A stretch of DNA of 64,000 bases from Massilia rubra. GTDB lineage: Bacteria > Pseudomonadota > Gammaproteobacteria > Burkholderiales > Burkholderiaceae_D. The stretch is from contig NZ_VUYU01000032.1 in assembly GCF_011682065.1 (NCBI RefSeq), forward strand, positions 1 through 64,000, given 5' to 3'. This document shows positions 54,020 to 62,567 of this stretch, in pieces (position 1 is the stretch's first letter; each line of letters begins with the position of its first letter). The position numbers were made by a program, and so were the translations under genes. The notes beneath the pieces are model-generated. The model was not told where the DNA came from and did no database searches. It saw only the letters and a list, made by a program, of their open reading frames with translations.

Positions 54020-54667
54020 ATGAAACGAATCCTCTTCCTCGCCCTCATCGCCGGTGGCGCCATATATGCCTGGAAAACCGGGCGCCTCGGTGGCGGCGGT
54101 GACGGTGCGTTCGACAAGGACGGCAAGCCGTCCGTGATGCTGTTTACCAGCGCCGAGTGCGGCGACCCGTGCGACAAGGTCCGCAGCGAGCTGAAAAAGC
54201 GCGTCGCCAGCTTCGAGGAAGTGATCCTCACTGAGCCGAACAGCAAATACCGCGTCAACGCCATGCCGACCGTCATCGCCGGCAAGCAGCGCAGCGTGGG
54301 CGATGATGTGCATAAACTCGCGGGCATGCTTGGCGAGGTGCTGGGCAAGGAGGCGCTGACGCGGCGCGAACGCATCGTGCTGGCCAATCACTTCGACGCG
54401 CAGGACAAAGCCAAGGTGGTGTTGTACGGGACCAAATGGTGCGGCTACTGCAAGGCGCAGCGCGAACTGTTCGAGGAAAAGAAGATCCCCTTCGAAGATG
54501 TGGACGTCGAGGCGTCCGAAGCGGGCCTGATGGCCTACAACGCACTTGAAGGCAACGGTTATCCGCTCACGTATGTGGGCTACCGGCGCTTCGGGGGATT
54601 CAACGAGTCGGAGATCCTGACGGCGGTCAAGGAACTCAGCGACAAGCCGCAGGCCGGTCTGCGCTGA
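54020..54667 (+). CDS. Tandem thioredoxin-fold protein with C-terminal glutaredoxin
   Basis: 215 aa. N-terminal membrane helix (about 3-18). First thioredoxin-like domain with CGDPC (C47, C51), second a glutaredoxin with WCGYC (C141, C144) and LTYVGYRRFGG. Probably membrane-anchored and a thiol-disulfide exchange protein, but which side it faces is unclear. No Shine-Dalgarno; 79 bp after the TRAP gene. Confidence 0.82.
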   Translation: MKRILFLALIAGGAIYAWKTGRLGGGGDGAFDKDGKPSVMLFTSAECGDPCDKVRSELKKRVASFEEVILTEPNSKYRVNAMPTVIAGKQRSVGDDVHKLAGMLGEVLGKEALTRRERIVLANHFDAQDKAKVVLYGTKWCGYCKAQRELFEEKKIPFEDVDVEASEAGLMAYNALEGNGYPLTYVGYRRFGGFNESEILTAVKELSDKPQAGLR

Positions 54668-54688
54668 GCGCGAACGCGCCAGAGGAAA

Positions 54689-54716
54689 GGGCGTCCCTGC
54701 AACGGCAGGGACGCCC
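54689..54716. terminator. Strong hairpin between convergent genes
   Basis: gggcgtccctgc (54689-54700) pairs perfectly with gcagggacgccc (54705-54716) around the loop aacg. No T run, but its position between the convergent 54020 gene and ompW-like gene suggests a two-way transcription stop. Confidence 0.6.
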
Positions 54717-54734
54717 GTACGGGACGCCGCTCAA

Positions 54735-55349
54735 TCAGAAGCGGTAACCGACACCGACGGCGATCAGCACAGGATCGACTTTCACGGTGCTCACTTTGGC
54801 GCCGGCGATCATCACATCGCTGCGGATGTTGATGCGCTTGACATCCAGGTTGAGCGACCAGTTTTTATCGATCTTGAAATCCACGCCGGCTTGCACAGCC
54901 AGTCCCACGCTGTCGCTTTCCAGGTCACCGGCGCCGTTCAGCAGTTTGACCTTCGAGATGCGCGTGTAGTTGATACCCGCGCCCAGGTAAGGCTTGAACT
55001 GGCCGATCGGGTTGAAGTGGTACTGGCCCAGCAGGCTTGGCGGCAGGTGCTTGAAGGTGCCGATCTTGGCGCCGTCGAGCATCACGTCATGTTTTTGCGG
55101 ATAGGTCAGCACCAGTTCTGCCGCCAGGTTCGGCGTGAAGAAATAGCTGACATCGAGTTCCGGAATCGTCTTGTCGGACACCGAAATGCGGTCCGATGCG
55201 CCCACGCCACCAACCGGCGAGGACTTGTCGGCCGGACTCAGGTGCGCGGCGCGCGCGCGCACCAGCCATTGTCCATCTTGCGCGTGAGCTTCAACGGCGA
55301 CCAGGCCCAGCATACTGACTGCTACTGCTGCTAACAATTTGCTCTTCAT
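54735..55349 (-). CDS. ompW: OmpW-family outer membrane protein
   Basis: 204 aa. Signal peptide KSKLLAAVAVSMLGLVAVEAHA, then an eight-stranded barrel: GQWLVRARAAHLSP, FTPNLAAELVLTYPQKHDV, PPSLLGQYHF, FKPYLGAGINYTRIS, and a C-terminal aromatic residue (VGVGYRF). Forms a small hydrophobic channel in the outer membrane. AAGGAAG precedes the ATG. Its 3' end meets the hairpin at 54689. Confidence 0.93.
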   Translation of the reverse strand: MKSKLLAAVAVSMLGLVAVEAHAQDGQWLVRARAAHLSPADKSSPVGGVGASDRISVSDKTIPELDVSYFFTPNLAAELVLTYPQKHDVMLDGAKIGTFKHLPPSLLGQYHFNPIGQFKPYLGAGINYTRISKVKLLNGAGDLESDSVGLAVQAGVDFKIDKNWSLNLDVKRINIRSDVMIAGAKVSTVKVDPVLIAVGVGYRF

Positions 55350-55462
55350 CACAACTTCCTTCTTCGTTTGTCATTGGGTATGACTGAAGTTTATTGATTG
55401 GCCTCAACAAAATCGTTGATGTGAATCAAAAAATCGAAGCAATGATGAAAAGCCGTATCGGG

Positions 55463-56593
55463 TCAGGCCGGGTGGCGCAGCGCCTGCAAAATCGGTTGCA
55501 GCACCGCCGCGCCAAGGCGTGCGCTGCGCGCGCCGTCCCAGCCGCAGATCGGATCGGGATCGTTGGCGTTGTCCTTGAACGGCAGCTCAAGGGTCAGCGA
55601 CAGGCAGCCGAAGGCGTGCGTGATGTGCGGCGAGCCCATGGTGATGGTTTCGTCGGTGTAGGGCGAGTCGCCGTAGCCGTGCACGTCCTGGAAGTCCGGG
55701 CTGGCGATCTTGAAGTCGTCGGCGAAGCGCTTCTCTTGCGCGGCCTGGGCCGGTGTAAAGGTCGGCAGGGAGGCGCTGCCGGCCACGAACACATACGGCA
55801 AGCCTTCATCGCCGTGCACGTCGAGGAACAGGTCGCAGCCGGTTTCCAGCATCTTGTTCTTGACCACGAACACTTCGGGGCTGCGCTCCATGGTCGGCGT
55901 ATTCCACTCGCGGTTGAGATTGGCGCCGGCCGCGTTGGTGCGCAGGTTGCCATGCACCGAGCCGTCCGGATTCATGTTCGGCACCACGTAGAACACGGCT
56001 TCCTTGAGCAGTTGGCGTCCAAACGCGTCGGCCGGGTCGAGCAGGGCGTCGAGCATGCCCTCGACAAACCACTCGGCCATGGTTTCGCCCGGATGCTGGC
56101 GCGCGATGACCCAGACTTTCTTCTTTGCGGCCGGGTCGCCGATCACCAGCACGTTCATGTCGCGCCCTTCCACGCTGCTGCCCAGGTCTAGCATGCGCAC
56201 CTGTTCCGAGAGCTGCGCGCGGTCCAGCAGTTCGAGGTGGCGTTCCCACGAGTAGGGCTCGAAGTAGGCGTAGTAGACGCTGTCCATCTCGGGCGTGTGG
56301 GAAATCGTCATCACCTGGCCGTCGAAGCTGGTGGGCACGCGGAACCACTCCACGCGGTCGTAGCTGGCCATGGCCTGGTAGCCTTCCCAGCCGGCCGGGT
56401 AGGCGCTTTTTCCCGCGTTCAGGAAGCGGATGGTGCTCGCCTCGCCCTGCGCGCCTTGCAGGCGGAAGTAGAACCATTGGGTGATATCGGCGTGCGAGTC
56501 GCGGCGGATGTTCAGGTCGATCGAGGAGGCGCTGGTGGCGCTCACGATATCGATGGCGCCAGCGTCGAACTGGCTGCTGATTTTGATAGACAT
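55463..56593 (-). CDS. M14-family zinc carboxypeptidase, CCP/AGBL-like
   Basis: 376 aa. N-terminal beta domain (about 1-120), then the M14 catalytic domain with HPGE (H167, E170), NMNPDGSVHGN, NREWNTP, LDVHGDEGLPYVF (third zinc ligand His) and ELPFK (catalytic Glu). This matches cytosolic carboxypeptidase-like (subfamily M14D) enzymes which remove C-terminal residues, glutamate in eukaryotes. No signal peptide, so cytoplasmic. AAGGA seven bases upstream supports the ATG. Confidence 0.9.
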   Translation of the reverse strand: MSIKISSQFDAGAIDIVSATSASSIDLNIRRDSHADITQWFYFRLQGAQGEASTIRFLNAGKSAYPAGWEGYQAMASYDRVEWFRVPTSFDGQVMTISHTPEMDSVYYAYFEPYSWERHLELLDRAQLSEQVRMLDLGSSVEGRDMNVLVIGDPAAKKKVWVIARQHPGETMAEWFVEGMLDALLDPADAFGRQLLKEAVFYVVPNMNPDGSVHGNLRTNAAGANLNREWNTPTMERSPEVFVVKNKMLETGCDLFLDVHGDEGLPYVFVAGSASLPTFTPAQAAQEKRFADDFKIASPDFQDVHGYGDSPYTDETITMGSPHITHAFGCLSLTLELPFKDNANDPDPICGWDGARSARLGAAVLQPILQALRHPA

Positions 56594-56742
56594 GGTGTGT
56601 CCTTGGCTGGTGAATGAGAGGCGCGGCTGCTGCGCGCGCGAGGCGTCATGATACGCCTTCGGATTAAACACGGTTAATAGGGCGAAAATCGCCCGCATTC
56701 AGCCTTACGCTGTTGTTTTGAAAACAGCGAAGGAAAACAGCG

Positions 56743-57147
56743 ATGAACAAGACCTATCACGGCAGCTGCCACTGCGGCGCGGTGCGCTATGAAGCCGACA
56801 TCGATTTGAGCCAGGGCACCAGCAAGTGCAACTGCTCGATCTGCGCCAAGACGCGCAACTGGAACGCGGTGATCAAGCCAGACGCGTTTCGCTTGCTCAC
56901 CGGTGAGGATCAGTTGAATACGTACCAGTTTGCAACCAAGAGCGGGCATTATCTGTTTTGCAGGCAGTGCGGCGTGCACTCGTTCGGACGCGGATATGTG
57001 GAGTATCTCGGTGGGGCGCTCGTGTCGGTCAATCTGATGGCGCTCGACGATGTGACGCCGGAAGAGCTGGTCGCGGCGCCGGTGGCGTATCTGGATGGCT
57101 TGAACGATAACTGGGCCAATCCGCCGGCGGAAACGCGGCATTTGTAG
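56743..57147 (+). CDS. GFA-family (CENP-V/GFA domain) protein
   Basis: 134 aa. Zinc-binding motifs [22 protein letters not shown] and [12 protein letters not shown] hold the conserved cysteines of the glutathione-dependent formaldehyde-activating enzyme fold. The physiological role of most members is unknown. AAGGAA precedes the ATG. Divergent from the carboxypeptidase gene. Confidence 0.9.
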   Translation: MNKTYHGSCHCGAVRYEADIDLSQGTSKCNCSICAKTRNWNAVIKPDAFRLLTGEDQLNTYQFATKSGHYLFCRQCGVHSFGRGYVEYLGGALVSVNLMALDDVTPEELVAAPVAYLDGLNDNWANPPAETRHL

Positions 57148-57260
57148 GGCTGGCCGCGACCGGCAATGGTCGCACTACCGCGTCGTTCCTTGCTAAAGGC
57201 CGCCCTGGCGCGGGGGCGAGGTTCATGCGTTCGGTTCCGGTGCTGCGCTGCCGGTCCTTC

Positions 57261-57521
57261 TCAGCAGTCGTAATTCATGCTGTCGCGCGGGTACGCCATT
57301 GGATTGCGGATCGCCTCCAGGGTCAGGTCCAGGTCGAGATCCGGCCAGTACACGCGCCCGGTGCTCACGCGCTTGACCCGGCAGATCTGCGCAATGGTTG
57401 CGTGTTCGAACAGGGGAAACTCCACGAACGGCAAGTACAACTCTTCCTCGCCACACTGCAGCCAGAAGCCGTGCGGGCTCAGGCTCGTCACTTCGGCGCA
57501 GGAAAAATAGATGCCATTCAT
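57261..57521 (-). CDS. DUF2442-like small protein
   Basis: 86 aa. NGIYFSCAEVTSLSPHGFWLQC, ELYLPFVEFPLFEHATIAQI and VYWPDLDLDLTLEAIRNP match DUF2442-type proteins, some of which are paired with DUF4160 proteins in putative toxin-antitoxin loci. No partner gene is seen here. The ATG at 57521 is used. Confidence 0.8.
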   Translation of the reverse strand: MNGIYFSCAEVTSLSPHGFWLQCGEEELYLPFVEFPLFEHATIAQICRVKRVSTGRVYWPDLDLDLTLEAIRNPMAYPRDSMNYDC

Positions 57522-57622
57522 AGTCAATCCCCGTTAAGTATTTTACCCAGGCAGGGTTGCCCGTATCGAAGGTATCAAATGCGCCAGGCGATTCGTTTGA
57601 CCTGGCTCAAGTGATCCTGAAT

Positions 57623-58708
57623 TTACTTCCGTCCTATCGAAATCAGATAGTTTTGCATCGTCTGTTCCGACACCGAGGCCCACATGTTCTGGTCCTGGCG
57701 GAACCGCTTCCACGGCTCGTACACCTTTTTGAATTTGGCGTTCCTGGCCGCTTCCTCTTCCATGACCGCGGTCGAGATCTTGTACGCCTCGTCCATGATC
57801 GCCTTCGAAAAGGTATGCAGCTTGGCGCCGTTCTTGATCAGGCGCGCCAGCGCCGACGGATTCTTGGTGTCGTAGGCGGCCTGCATCGTCACGTGGCATT
57901 CGAAGCTGGCCGTTTCCACCGCCGCCTTGTACTGCGCGGGCAGCTTTTCCCATTCCTTGATGTTGATGTAGAACGACAGCTGCGGCCCCGCCTCCCACCA
58001 TCCCGGCGTGTAGTAGTGCGGCGCCACCTTGGCCAGGCCCAGCTTTTCATCGTCGTACGGACCGACCCACTCGGCCGCGTCGATCGTGCCTTTTTCGAGC
58101 GCCGCATACACGTCGCCGGCGGGAATCTGCTGGGGCACCGCGCCCATGCGCTCCATCACGCGGCCGGCGAAACCGGCGATGCGGATCTTCATGCCCTTGA
58201 CGTCTTCCAGCGACTTGATCTCCTTGCGGTACCAGCCGCCCATCTGCGTGCCGGTGTTCCCGGCCATGAAGTTGATGATGCCGTAGTCCTTGAAGAAATC
58301 GCGCATCAGTTCACGCCCGCCGCCCTGGTCGAACCAGGCGGTCTGCTGGCGCGAGGTGAGGCCGAACGGCACCGCGCAATCGAACGCGAACGTCGGGTCC
58401 TTGCCGAAGTAGTAGTACGACGGCGTGTGGCCCATCTCCACCGTGCCCGCCTGCACCGCGTCCATCACCTGCAAGCCCGGCACGATGTCGCCGGCGGCGA
58501 ACTGGCGGATCTGGAAGCGACCGCCCGTCAGTTGCGAGACGCGCTTGGTGAACGCTTCGGCCGCGCCGAAAATGGTGTCGAGCGACTTGGGAAAGCTCGA
58601 CGCCAGGCGCCATTTGACTTCAGGGTTGATCTGCGCGAACGCCGGCGCGGCGATGACGCCGGCCGTCGCGCCGATGGCGCTCTTGGTGAGGAAGGAACGA
58701 CGTTGCAT
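57623..58708 (-). CDS. TRAP transporter solute-binding protein (DctP family), copy 2
   Basis: 361 aa, same length as copy 1 and similar along the whole sequence (WRLASSFPKSLDTIFGAAE, GLQVMDAVQAGTVEMGH, EWVGPYDDEKLG, WKRFRQDQNMWASVSEQTM). Tat-type signal QRRSFLTKSAIGATAG. Also without adjacent membrane genes, so an orphan binding protein that must share a transporter encoded elsewhere. The start is chosen by alignment with copy 1. Confidence 0.9.
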   Translation of the reverse strand: MQRRSFLTKSAIGATAGVIAAPAFAQINPEVKWRLASSFPKSLDTIFGAAEAFTKRVSQLTGGRFQIRQFAAGDIVPGLQVMDAVQAGTVEMGHTPSYYYFGKDPTFAFDCAVPFGLTSRQQTAWFDQGGGRELMRDFFKDYGIINFMAGNTGTQMGGWYRKEIKSLEDVKGMKIRIAGFAGRVMERMGAVPQQIPAGDVYAALEKGTIDAAEWVGPYDDEKLGLAKVAPHYYTPGWWEAGPQLSFYINIKEWEKLPAQYKAAVETASFECHVTMQAAYDTKNPSALARLIKNGAKLHTFSKAIMDEAYKISTAVMEEEAARNAKFKKVYEPWKRFRQDQNMWASVSEQTMQNYLISIGRK

Positions 58709-58799
58709 GACAGTCTCCGAGTTTTTTAGTATGTCTGAGGGACGTGCGACCCATTGTAGCCGCATGTGCGCGTCAAAGTTTCGTGTAATTGTAGCGTCG

Positions 58800-59762
58800 C
58801 TAGCGCGATGTGGGACTTACATTTCCCGGCGCGTCGCCGGCCAGCCCGCCGAAGCGCTGGAAGAAGCCGGCATCAAGCTGCGGCACGCTGTCATCTTCGC
58901 GCCGCAAGGTCGCCATGATGTGCGTTTCGGCGAGCGCGTATGTACGCGCATACAGCGCGCGCGCCAGTTCGTAGGCGCTGCTGCCGGGCCAGGGATTGGG
59001 CAGCAGTTCGATCGGCAGCATCGGGTCGTGCAGCTGCACGCGGCGGTACGCGTGGACCAGCAGGGTGCGGATCACGAAGGCTTGCTCGGGTGCGAGCGTG
59101 TCAGCGCTGCTCAAGAGCTCCAGCAAAGGCCCGAAGCGCTCGATGAAGTGGCTATAGCCGTTGACCACGCCCGACAAATCCCAGCCATCGTGCACCAGGT
59201 CCTGCAGCGGGCGGCTCGATACGCCCGGCAGCGCGCTGGCGCGGCACACGAACAGCTTGTCCTTCACGCCCACGCGCGCCAGCAGTTCTTCGAGCACGCC
59301 GGCATCGCTGGCCGGGTGCCCGAACATGCCCGGCGCGATCATGGCGTAACCTTCCCACAGCATTTCCTTGCGCAGCAGCGCGCGCTCGGGCGCGTCGATA
59401 TTGCCGGCGCCGGACAGCACCAGGGTCCAGTTGCCGTCCCAGTGCGCGGCCAGTGGCGCGTAAATACGCCGGTTGGCGCGCTCGAAGCGGGGCAGGGCCT
59501 GCGGCAGGATGGCGTAGGAACTGCGGCGCCCGTCGCGGTTGGCCACCAGCCAGCCTTCCTGCGCCAGCCGGAACACGCTGGTGCGCAGCAGGCGGTCGTT
59601 GACCCCGAATGGCGCCAGCAGTTCGATCAGGCTGCCCAGCCAGATGGCGCCGCCGTGCGGGGCGATGGCGTCGCCGAACATCGTCATCACAAGCGACTTG
59701 GAACGGGGCGGATCGCTGGCGAGAAACTCGGCGATCCATGCTGTGCTGGTAAGTTGTTTCAT
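58800..59762 (-). CDS. paaX: Phenylacetate repressor PaaX
   Basis: 320 aa. Transcriptional repressor released by phenylacetyl-CoA. N-terminal winged helix includes KSLVMTMFGDAIAPHGGAIWLGSLIELL and LRTSVFRLAQEGWL; the body has RRSSYAILPQAL and the PaaX C-terminal region (RVQLHDPMLPIELLPNPWPG). Divergent from paaA with about 200 bp between, where its operator should be. Start at MKQLTST; a 13-residue extension is unlikely. Confidence 0.93.
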   Translation of the reverse strand: MKQLTSTAWIAEFLASDPPRSKSLVMTMFGDAIAPHGGAIWLGSLIELLAPFGVNDRLLRTSVFRLAQEGWLVANRDGRRSSYAILPQALPRFERANRRIYAPLAAHWDGNWTLVLSGAGNIDAPERALLRKEMLWEGYAMIAPGMFGHPASDAGVLEELLARVGVKDKLFVCRASALPGVSSRPLQDLVHDGWDLSGVVNGYSHFIERFGPLLELLSSADTLAPEQAFVIRTLLVHAYRRVQLHDPMLPIELLPNPWPGSSAYELARALYARTYALAETHIMATLRREDDSVPQLDAGFFQRFGGLAGDAPGNVSPTSR

Positions 59763-59881
59763 GAAGGCATGGTCTGGCGCGTTGGGGGGATTGTCAAGCA
59801 AAGCAGCCGTTTACTTTACCGCGTGTTGGGCGCAGCATGGTTTTTTGCCATCGAATCAATCTCGACGAGATACGGATATAC

Positions 59882-59928
59882 AATACGACTCAATTAATCT
59901 GTGTACATCTGATTTTACGTATCGTATT
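59882..59928. promoter_or_regulatory. Candidate PaaX operator
   Basis: The inverted repeat aatacga (59882-59888) and tcgtatt (59922-59928) overlaps the proposed paaA -10 box. Location between paaX and paaA fits autoregulation and repression of the operon. The spacing of 33 bp is long, so this is tentative. Confidence 0.35.
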
Positions 59929-59930
59929 AT
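59902..59930 (+). promoter_or_regulatory. Putative paa operon promoter
   Basis: TGTACA (59902-59907), 17-bp spacer and TATTAT (59925-59930), about 32 bp before paaA, whose Shine-Dalgarno is GGGAGA. Overlap with the inverted repeat suggests repression by PaaX. Confidence 0.45.
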
Positions 59931-59962
59931 CGCCTGATCGCCTTTGCAATGGGAGAAGCACC

Positions 59963-60949
59963 ATGTACGCACAACTCGTAGAAACCGGCCTCAAGAAAGT
60001 CCAGGGCGCCGAGGACATGGATGAGCAGGAGCGCGAGTTCCAGGCGCGCATCGATGCCGGCGTCAAGATCGAAGCCAAGGACTGGATGCCCGAGGCCTAC
60101 CGCAAGACCCTGATCCGCCAGATCTCCCAGCACGCGCACTCCGAAATCGTCGGTCAGCTGCCCGAAGGCAACTGGGTCACGCGCGCCCCCACGCTCAAGC
60201 GCAAGTCGATCCTGCTGGCCAAGATCCAGGACGAGGCCGGGCACGGGCTGTATTTATATAGTGCGGCCGAAACCCTGGGCGTGTCGCGCGACGAGCTGCT
60301 GGCCGCCCTCCATTCGGGCAAGGCCAAGTATTCGAGCATTTTCAATTATCCAACCCTGTCGTGGGCCGACATGGGCGCGATCGGCTGGCTGGTGGACGGC
60401 TCGGCCATCATCAACCAGATCCCGCTGTGCCGCTGCTCGTACGGTCCGTACGCGCGCGCCATGATCCGCGTCTGCAAGGAAGAATCGTTCCATGCGCGCC
60501 AGGGCTACGACATCATGATGAGCCTTGCCCAGGGCACGCCCGAGCAAAAGGCGATGGCGCAAGATGCGCTCAATCGCTGGTGGTGGCCGTCGCTGATGAT
60601 GTTCGGCCCGTCCGACGCCGAATCGGTCAACAGCGCGCAGTCGGCGCAGTGGCGCATCAAGTTGTTCTCGAACGACGAACTGCGCCAGCGCATGGTCGAC
60701 CAGACCGTGCCCCAGGCCGAGTACCTGGGCTTGACCGTGCCCGATCCCGACCTGAAGTTCAACGCCGACACCGGCCACTACGAATTCGGCGAGATCGACT
60801 GGAGCGAGTTCCAGAACGTCTTGAAGGGCAACGGCCCGTGCAACCGCGAGCGCCTGCGCACCCGCGTCAAGGCGTATGAAGACGGCGCGTGGTTCCGCGA
60901 TGCGCTGGTCGCCTACGCCGACAAGAAATCCGCACGCGCAGCGGCGTAA
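59963..60949 (+). CDS. paaA: Ring 1,2-phenylacetyl-CoA epoxidase, subunit A
   Basis: 328 aa. Catalytic di-iron subunit of the PaaABCE multicomponent epoxidase that converts phenylacetyl-CoA to ring-1,2-epoxyphenylacetyl-CoA. Iron ligands in [13 protein letters not shown] (ExxH) and [10 protein letters not shown] (ExxxH/ExxH). Conserved [18 protein letters not shown] precedes the ATG. First gene of the operon. Confidence 0.96.
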   Translation: MYAQLVETGLKKVQGAEDMDEQEREFQARIDAGVKIEAKDWMPEAYRKTLIRQISQHAHSEIVGQLPEGNWVTRAPTLKRKSILLAKIQDEAGHGLYLYSAAETLGVSRDELLAALHSGKAKYSSIFNYPTLSWADMGAIGWLVDGSAIINQIPLCRCSYGPYARAMIRVCKEESFHARQGYDIMMSLAQGTPEQKAMAQDALNRWWWPSLMMFGPSDAESVNSAQSAQWRIKLFSNDELRQRMVDQTVPQAEYLGLTVPDPDLKFNADTGHYEFGEIDWSEFQNVLKGNGPCNRERLRTRVKAYEDGAWFRDALVAYADKKSARAAA

Positions 60950-60973
60950 TCAAGAACCACACCGGAGAACAAC

Positions 60974-61258
60974 ATGAGTAAAGAATGGCCCCTGTGGGAA
61001 GTCTTCATCCGCAGCCAGCACGGCCTGGCGCACAAGCACGTGGGCAGCCTGCACGCGTCCGACGCCGAAATGGCGGTCAATAACGCGCGCGACGTCTACA
61101 CGCGCCGCAACGAAGGCGTGTCGATCTGGGTCGTGCGCGCCGCCGACATCGTCGCCAGCAGCCCGGGCGACAAGTCGGCCCTGTTCGAGCCGTCCAACAG
61201 CAAAGTCTATCGCCACCCGACCTTCTTCCCGATGCCGGAAGAAGTCAAGAACCTGTGA
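60974..61258 (+). CDS. paaB: Phenylacetyl-CoA epoxidase, subunit B
   Basis: 94 aa. Small structural subunit that may stabilise the PaaAC complex. WPLWEVFIRSQHGLAHKHVGSLHA and ALFEPSNSKVYRHPTFF are invariant. GGAG precedes the ATG. Its TGA overlaps the paaC GTG by 4 nt. Confidence 0.96.
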   Translation: MSKEWPLWEVFIRSQHGLAHKHVGSLHASDAEMAVNNARDVYTRRNEGVSIWVVRAADIVASSPGDKSALFEPSNSKVYRHPTFFPMPEEVKNL

Positions 61259-62031
61259 GCGTGCCAGTGACCGACGCCGTGAACAATAAAATCGCATACC
61301 TCCTGCGCCAGGGCGACAACGCCCTGATCCTGTCGCAGCAGTTGTCCAAACTGTGCGGCAAAGGGCCGGCGCTCGAAGAAGACATGGCGCTCACCAACGT
61401 CGCCCTCGACCTGCTCGGCCAGACCCGCATGTGGCTCACCTACGCCGGCGAACTGGAAGGGCGCGGCCGCGGCGAAGACCAACTGGCCTTCCTGCGCGAC
61501 GTCCACGAACTGCGCTGCTGCCTGATCGTCGAACAGCCCAACGGGAACTACGCCGACACCATGGTGCGCCAGTTCTACTTCGACACCTGGCACTACTTCC
61601 TGATGCTTGGGCTGACCAAGTCGGTTGACGCGCGCATCGCCGAGATCGCCGAAAAATCGCTCAAGGAAGTCACCTACCACCTGCGCCGCAGCGGTGACCT
61701 GATCGTGCGCATGGGCGACGGCACGCCGGACAGCCACGCCAAAACCCAGGCCGCCGTCAACGAACTGTGGATGTACAGCGGCGAGATGTTCCTTTACGAC
61801 GACATCGACAACGCCATGGTGGAAGAGGGCGTCGCCCCCGCCGCCGAAGGCTTGCGCGCGGCTTTTGTCGAACACGTGTCCGAGATCTTTGCCGAAGCGA
61901 CGTTGACGATGCCCGATGCGGCGGCCTGGATGCAGCGCGGCGGCAAGACCGGCCGCCACAGCGAGCACCTGGGTTTCATCTTGGCCGAGATGCAGTTCCT
62001 GCAGCGCTCCTACCCTGGGGCCGAGTGGTAA
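61255..62031 (+). CDS. paaC: Phenylacetyl-CoA epoxidase, subunit C
   Basis: 258 aa. Structural subunit, a non-catalytic ferritin-like partner of PaaA. Conserved ALIEEDMALTN-type region (LEEDMALTNVALDLLGQ), FYFDTWHYFLM and EMQFLQRSYPGAEW at the C-terminus. GTG start overlapping the paaB stop. One-base overlap with paaD (TAATG). Confidence 0.96.
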   Translation: MSVPVTDAVNNKIAYLLRQGDNALILSQQLSKLCGKGPALEEDMALTNVALDLLGQTRMWLTYAGELEGRGRGEDQLAFLRDVHELRCCLIVEQPNGNYADTMVRQFYFDTWHYFLMLGLTKSVDARIAEIAEKSLKEVTYHLRRSGDLIVRMGDGTPDSHAKTQAAVNELWMYSGEMFLYDDIDNAMVEEGVAPAAEGLRAAFVEHVSEIFAEATLTMPDAAAWMQRGGKTGRHSEHLGFILAEMQFLQRSYPGAEW

Positions 62032-62549
62032 TGAGCACGCAGCCGGCCAGCACGGAACAGGTCTGGGCCTGGCTGGGCGAGGTCAGCGACCCCGAGATCC
62101 CGGTGATCTCGGTGGTGGACCTGGGCATCGTGCGCGCCGTCGAATGGGACGACGCCACCTGCGTCGTCACCATCACGCCGACCTATTCCGGCTGCCCCGC
62201 GATGACGGTGATCGCCGACTCGGTGAAGGGCGCGCTGCACGGCCACGGCGTGCTTGACGTGCGGCTGGTGAACCAGCTCTCCCCGGCGTGGACCACCGAC
62301 TGGATGAGCGACGCCGGCAAGGCCGCCCTGAAAGGCTACGGCATTGCGCCGCCGGCGCAGCAGGTCATCGACATCAGCGGCCTGCATGCGGGCGTCAAGC
62401 GTGTCGCCATGCCCAAGCTGGTCGTCATCTGCCCCAATTGCGGTTCCAGCCACACGGAGCTGACCAGCCAGTTCGGCTCGACGCCGTGCAAGGCGCTCTA
62501 CAAATGCCTGGACTGCCGCGAACCGTTCGATTATTTCAAGTGCCATTGA
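62031..62549 (+). CDS. paaD: Phenylacetate degradation protein PaaD
   Basis: 172 aa. MIP18/DUF59-family protein, probably needed for Fe-S cluster or di-iron maturation of the epoxidase. N-terminal DPEIPVISVVDLGIVR and TYSGCPAM (Cys), C-terminal zinc-ribbon CPNCGSSHTE ... YKCLDCREPFDYFKCH. ATG overlaps the paaC stop by one base. Confidence 0.95.
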   Translation: MSTQPASTEQVWAWLGEVSDPEIPVISVVDLGIVRAVEWDDATCVVTITPTYSGCPAMTVIADSVKGALHGHGVLDVRLVNQLSPAWTTDWMSDAGKAALKGYGIAPPAQQVIDISGLHAGVKRVAMPKLVVICPNCGSSHTELTSQFGSTPCKALYKCLDCREPFDYFKCH

Positions 62550-62567
62550 GTTATCACTAAGGCTGTT

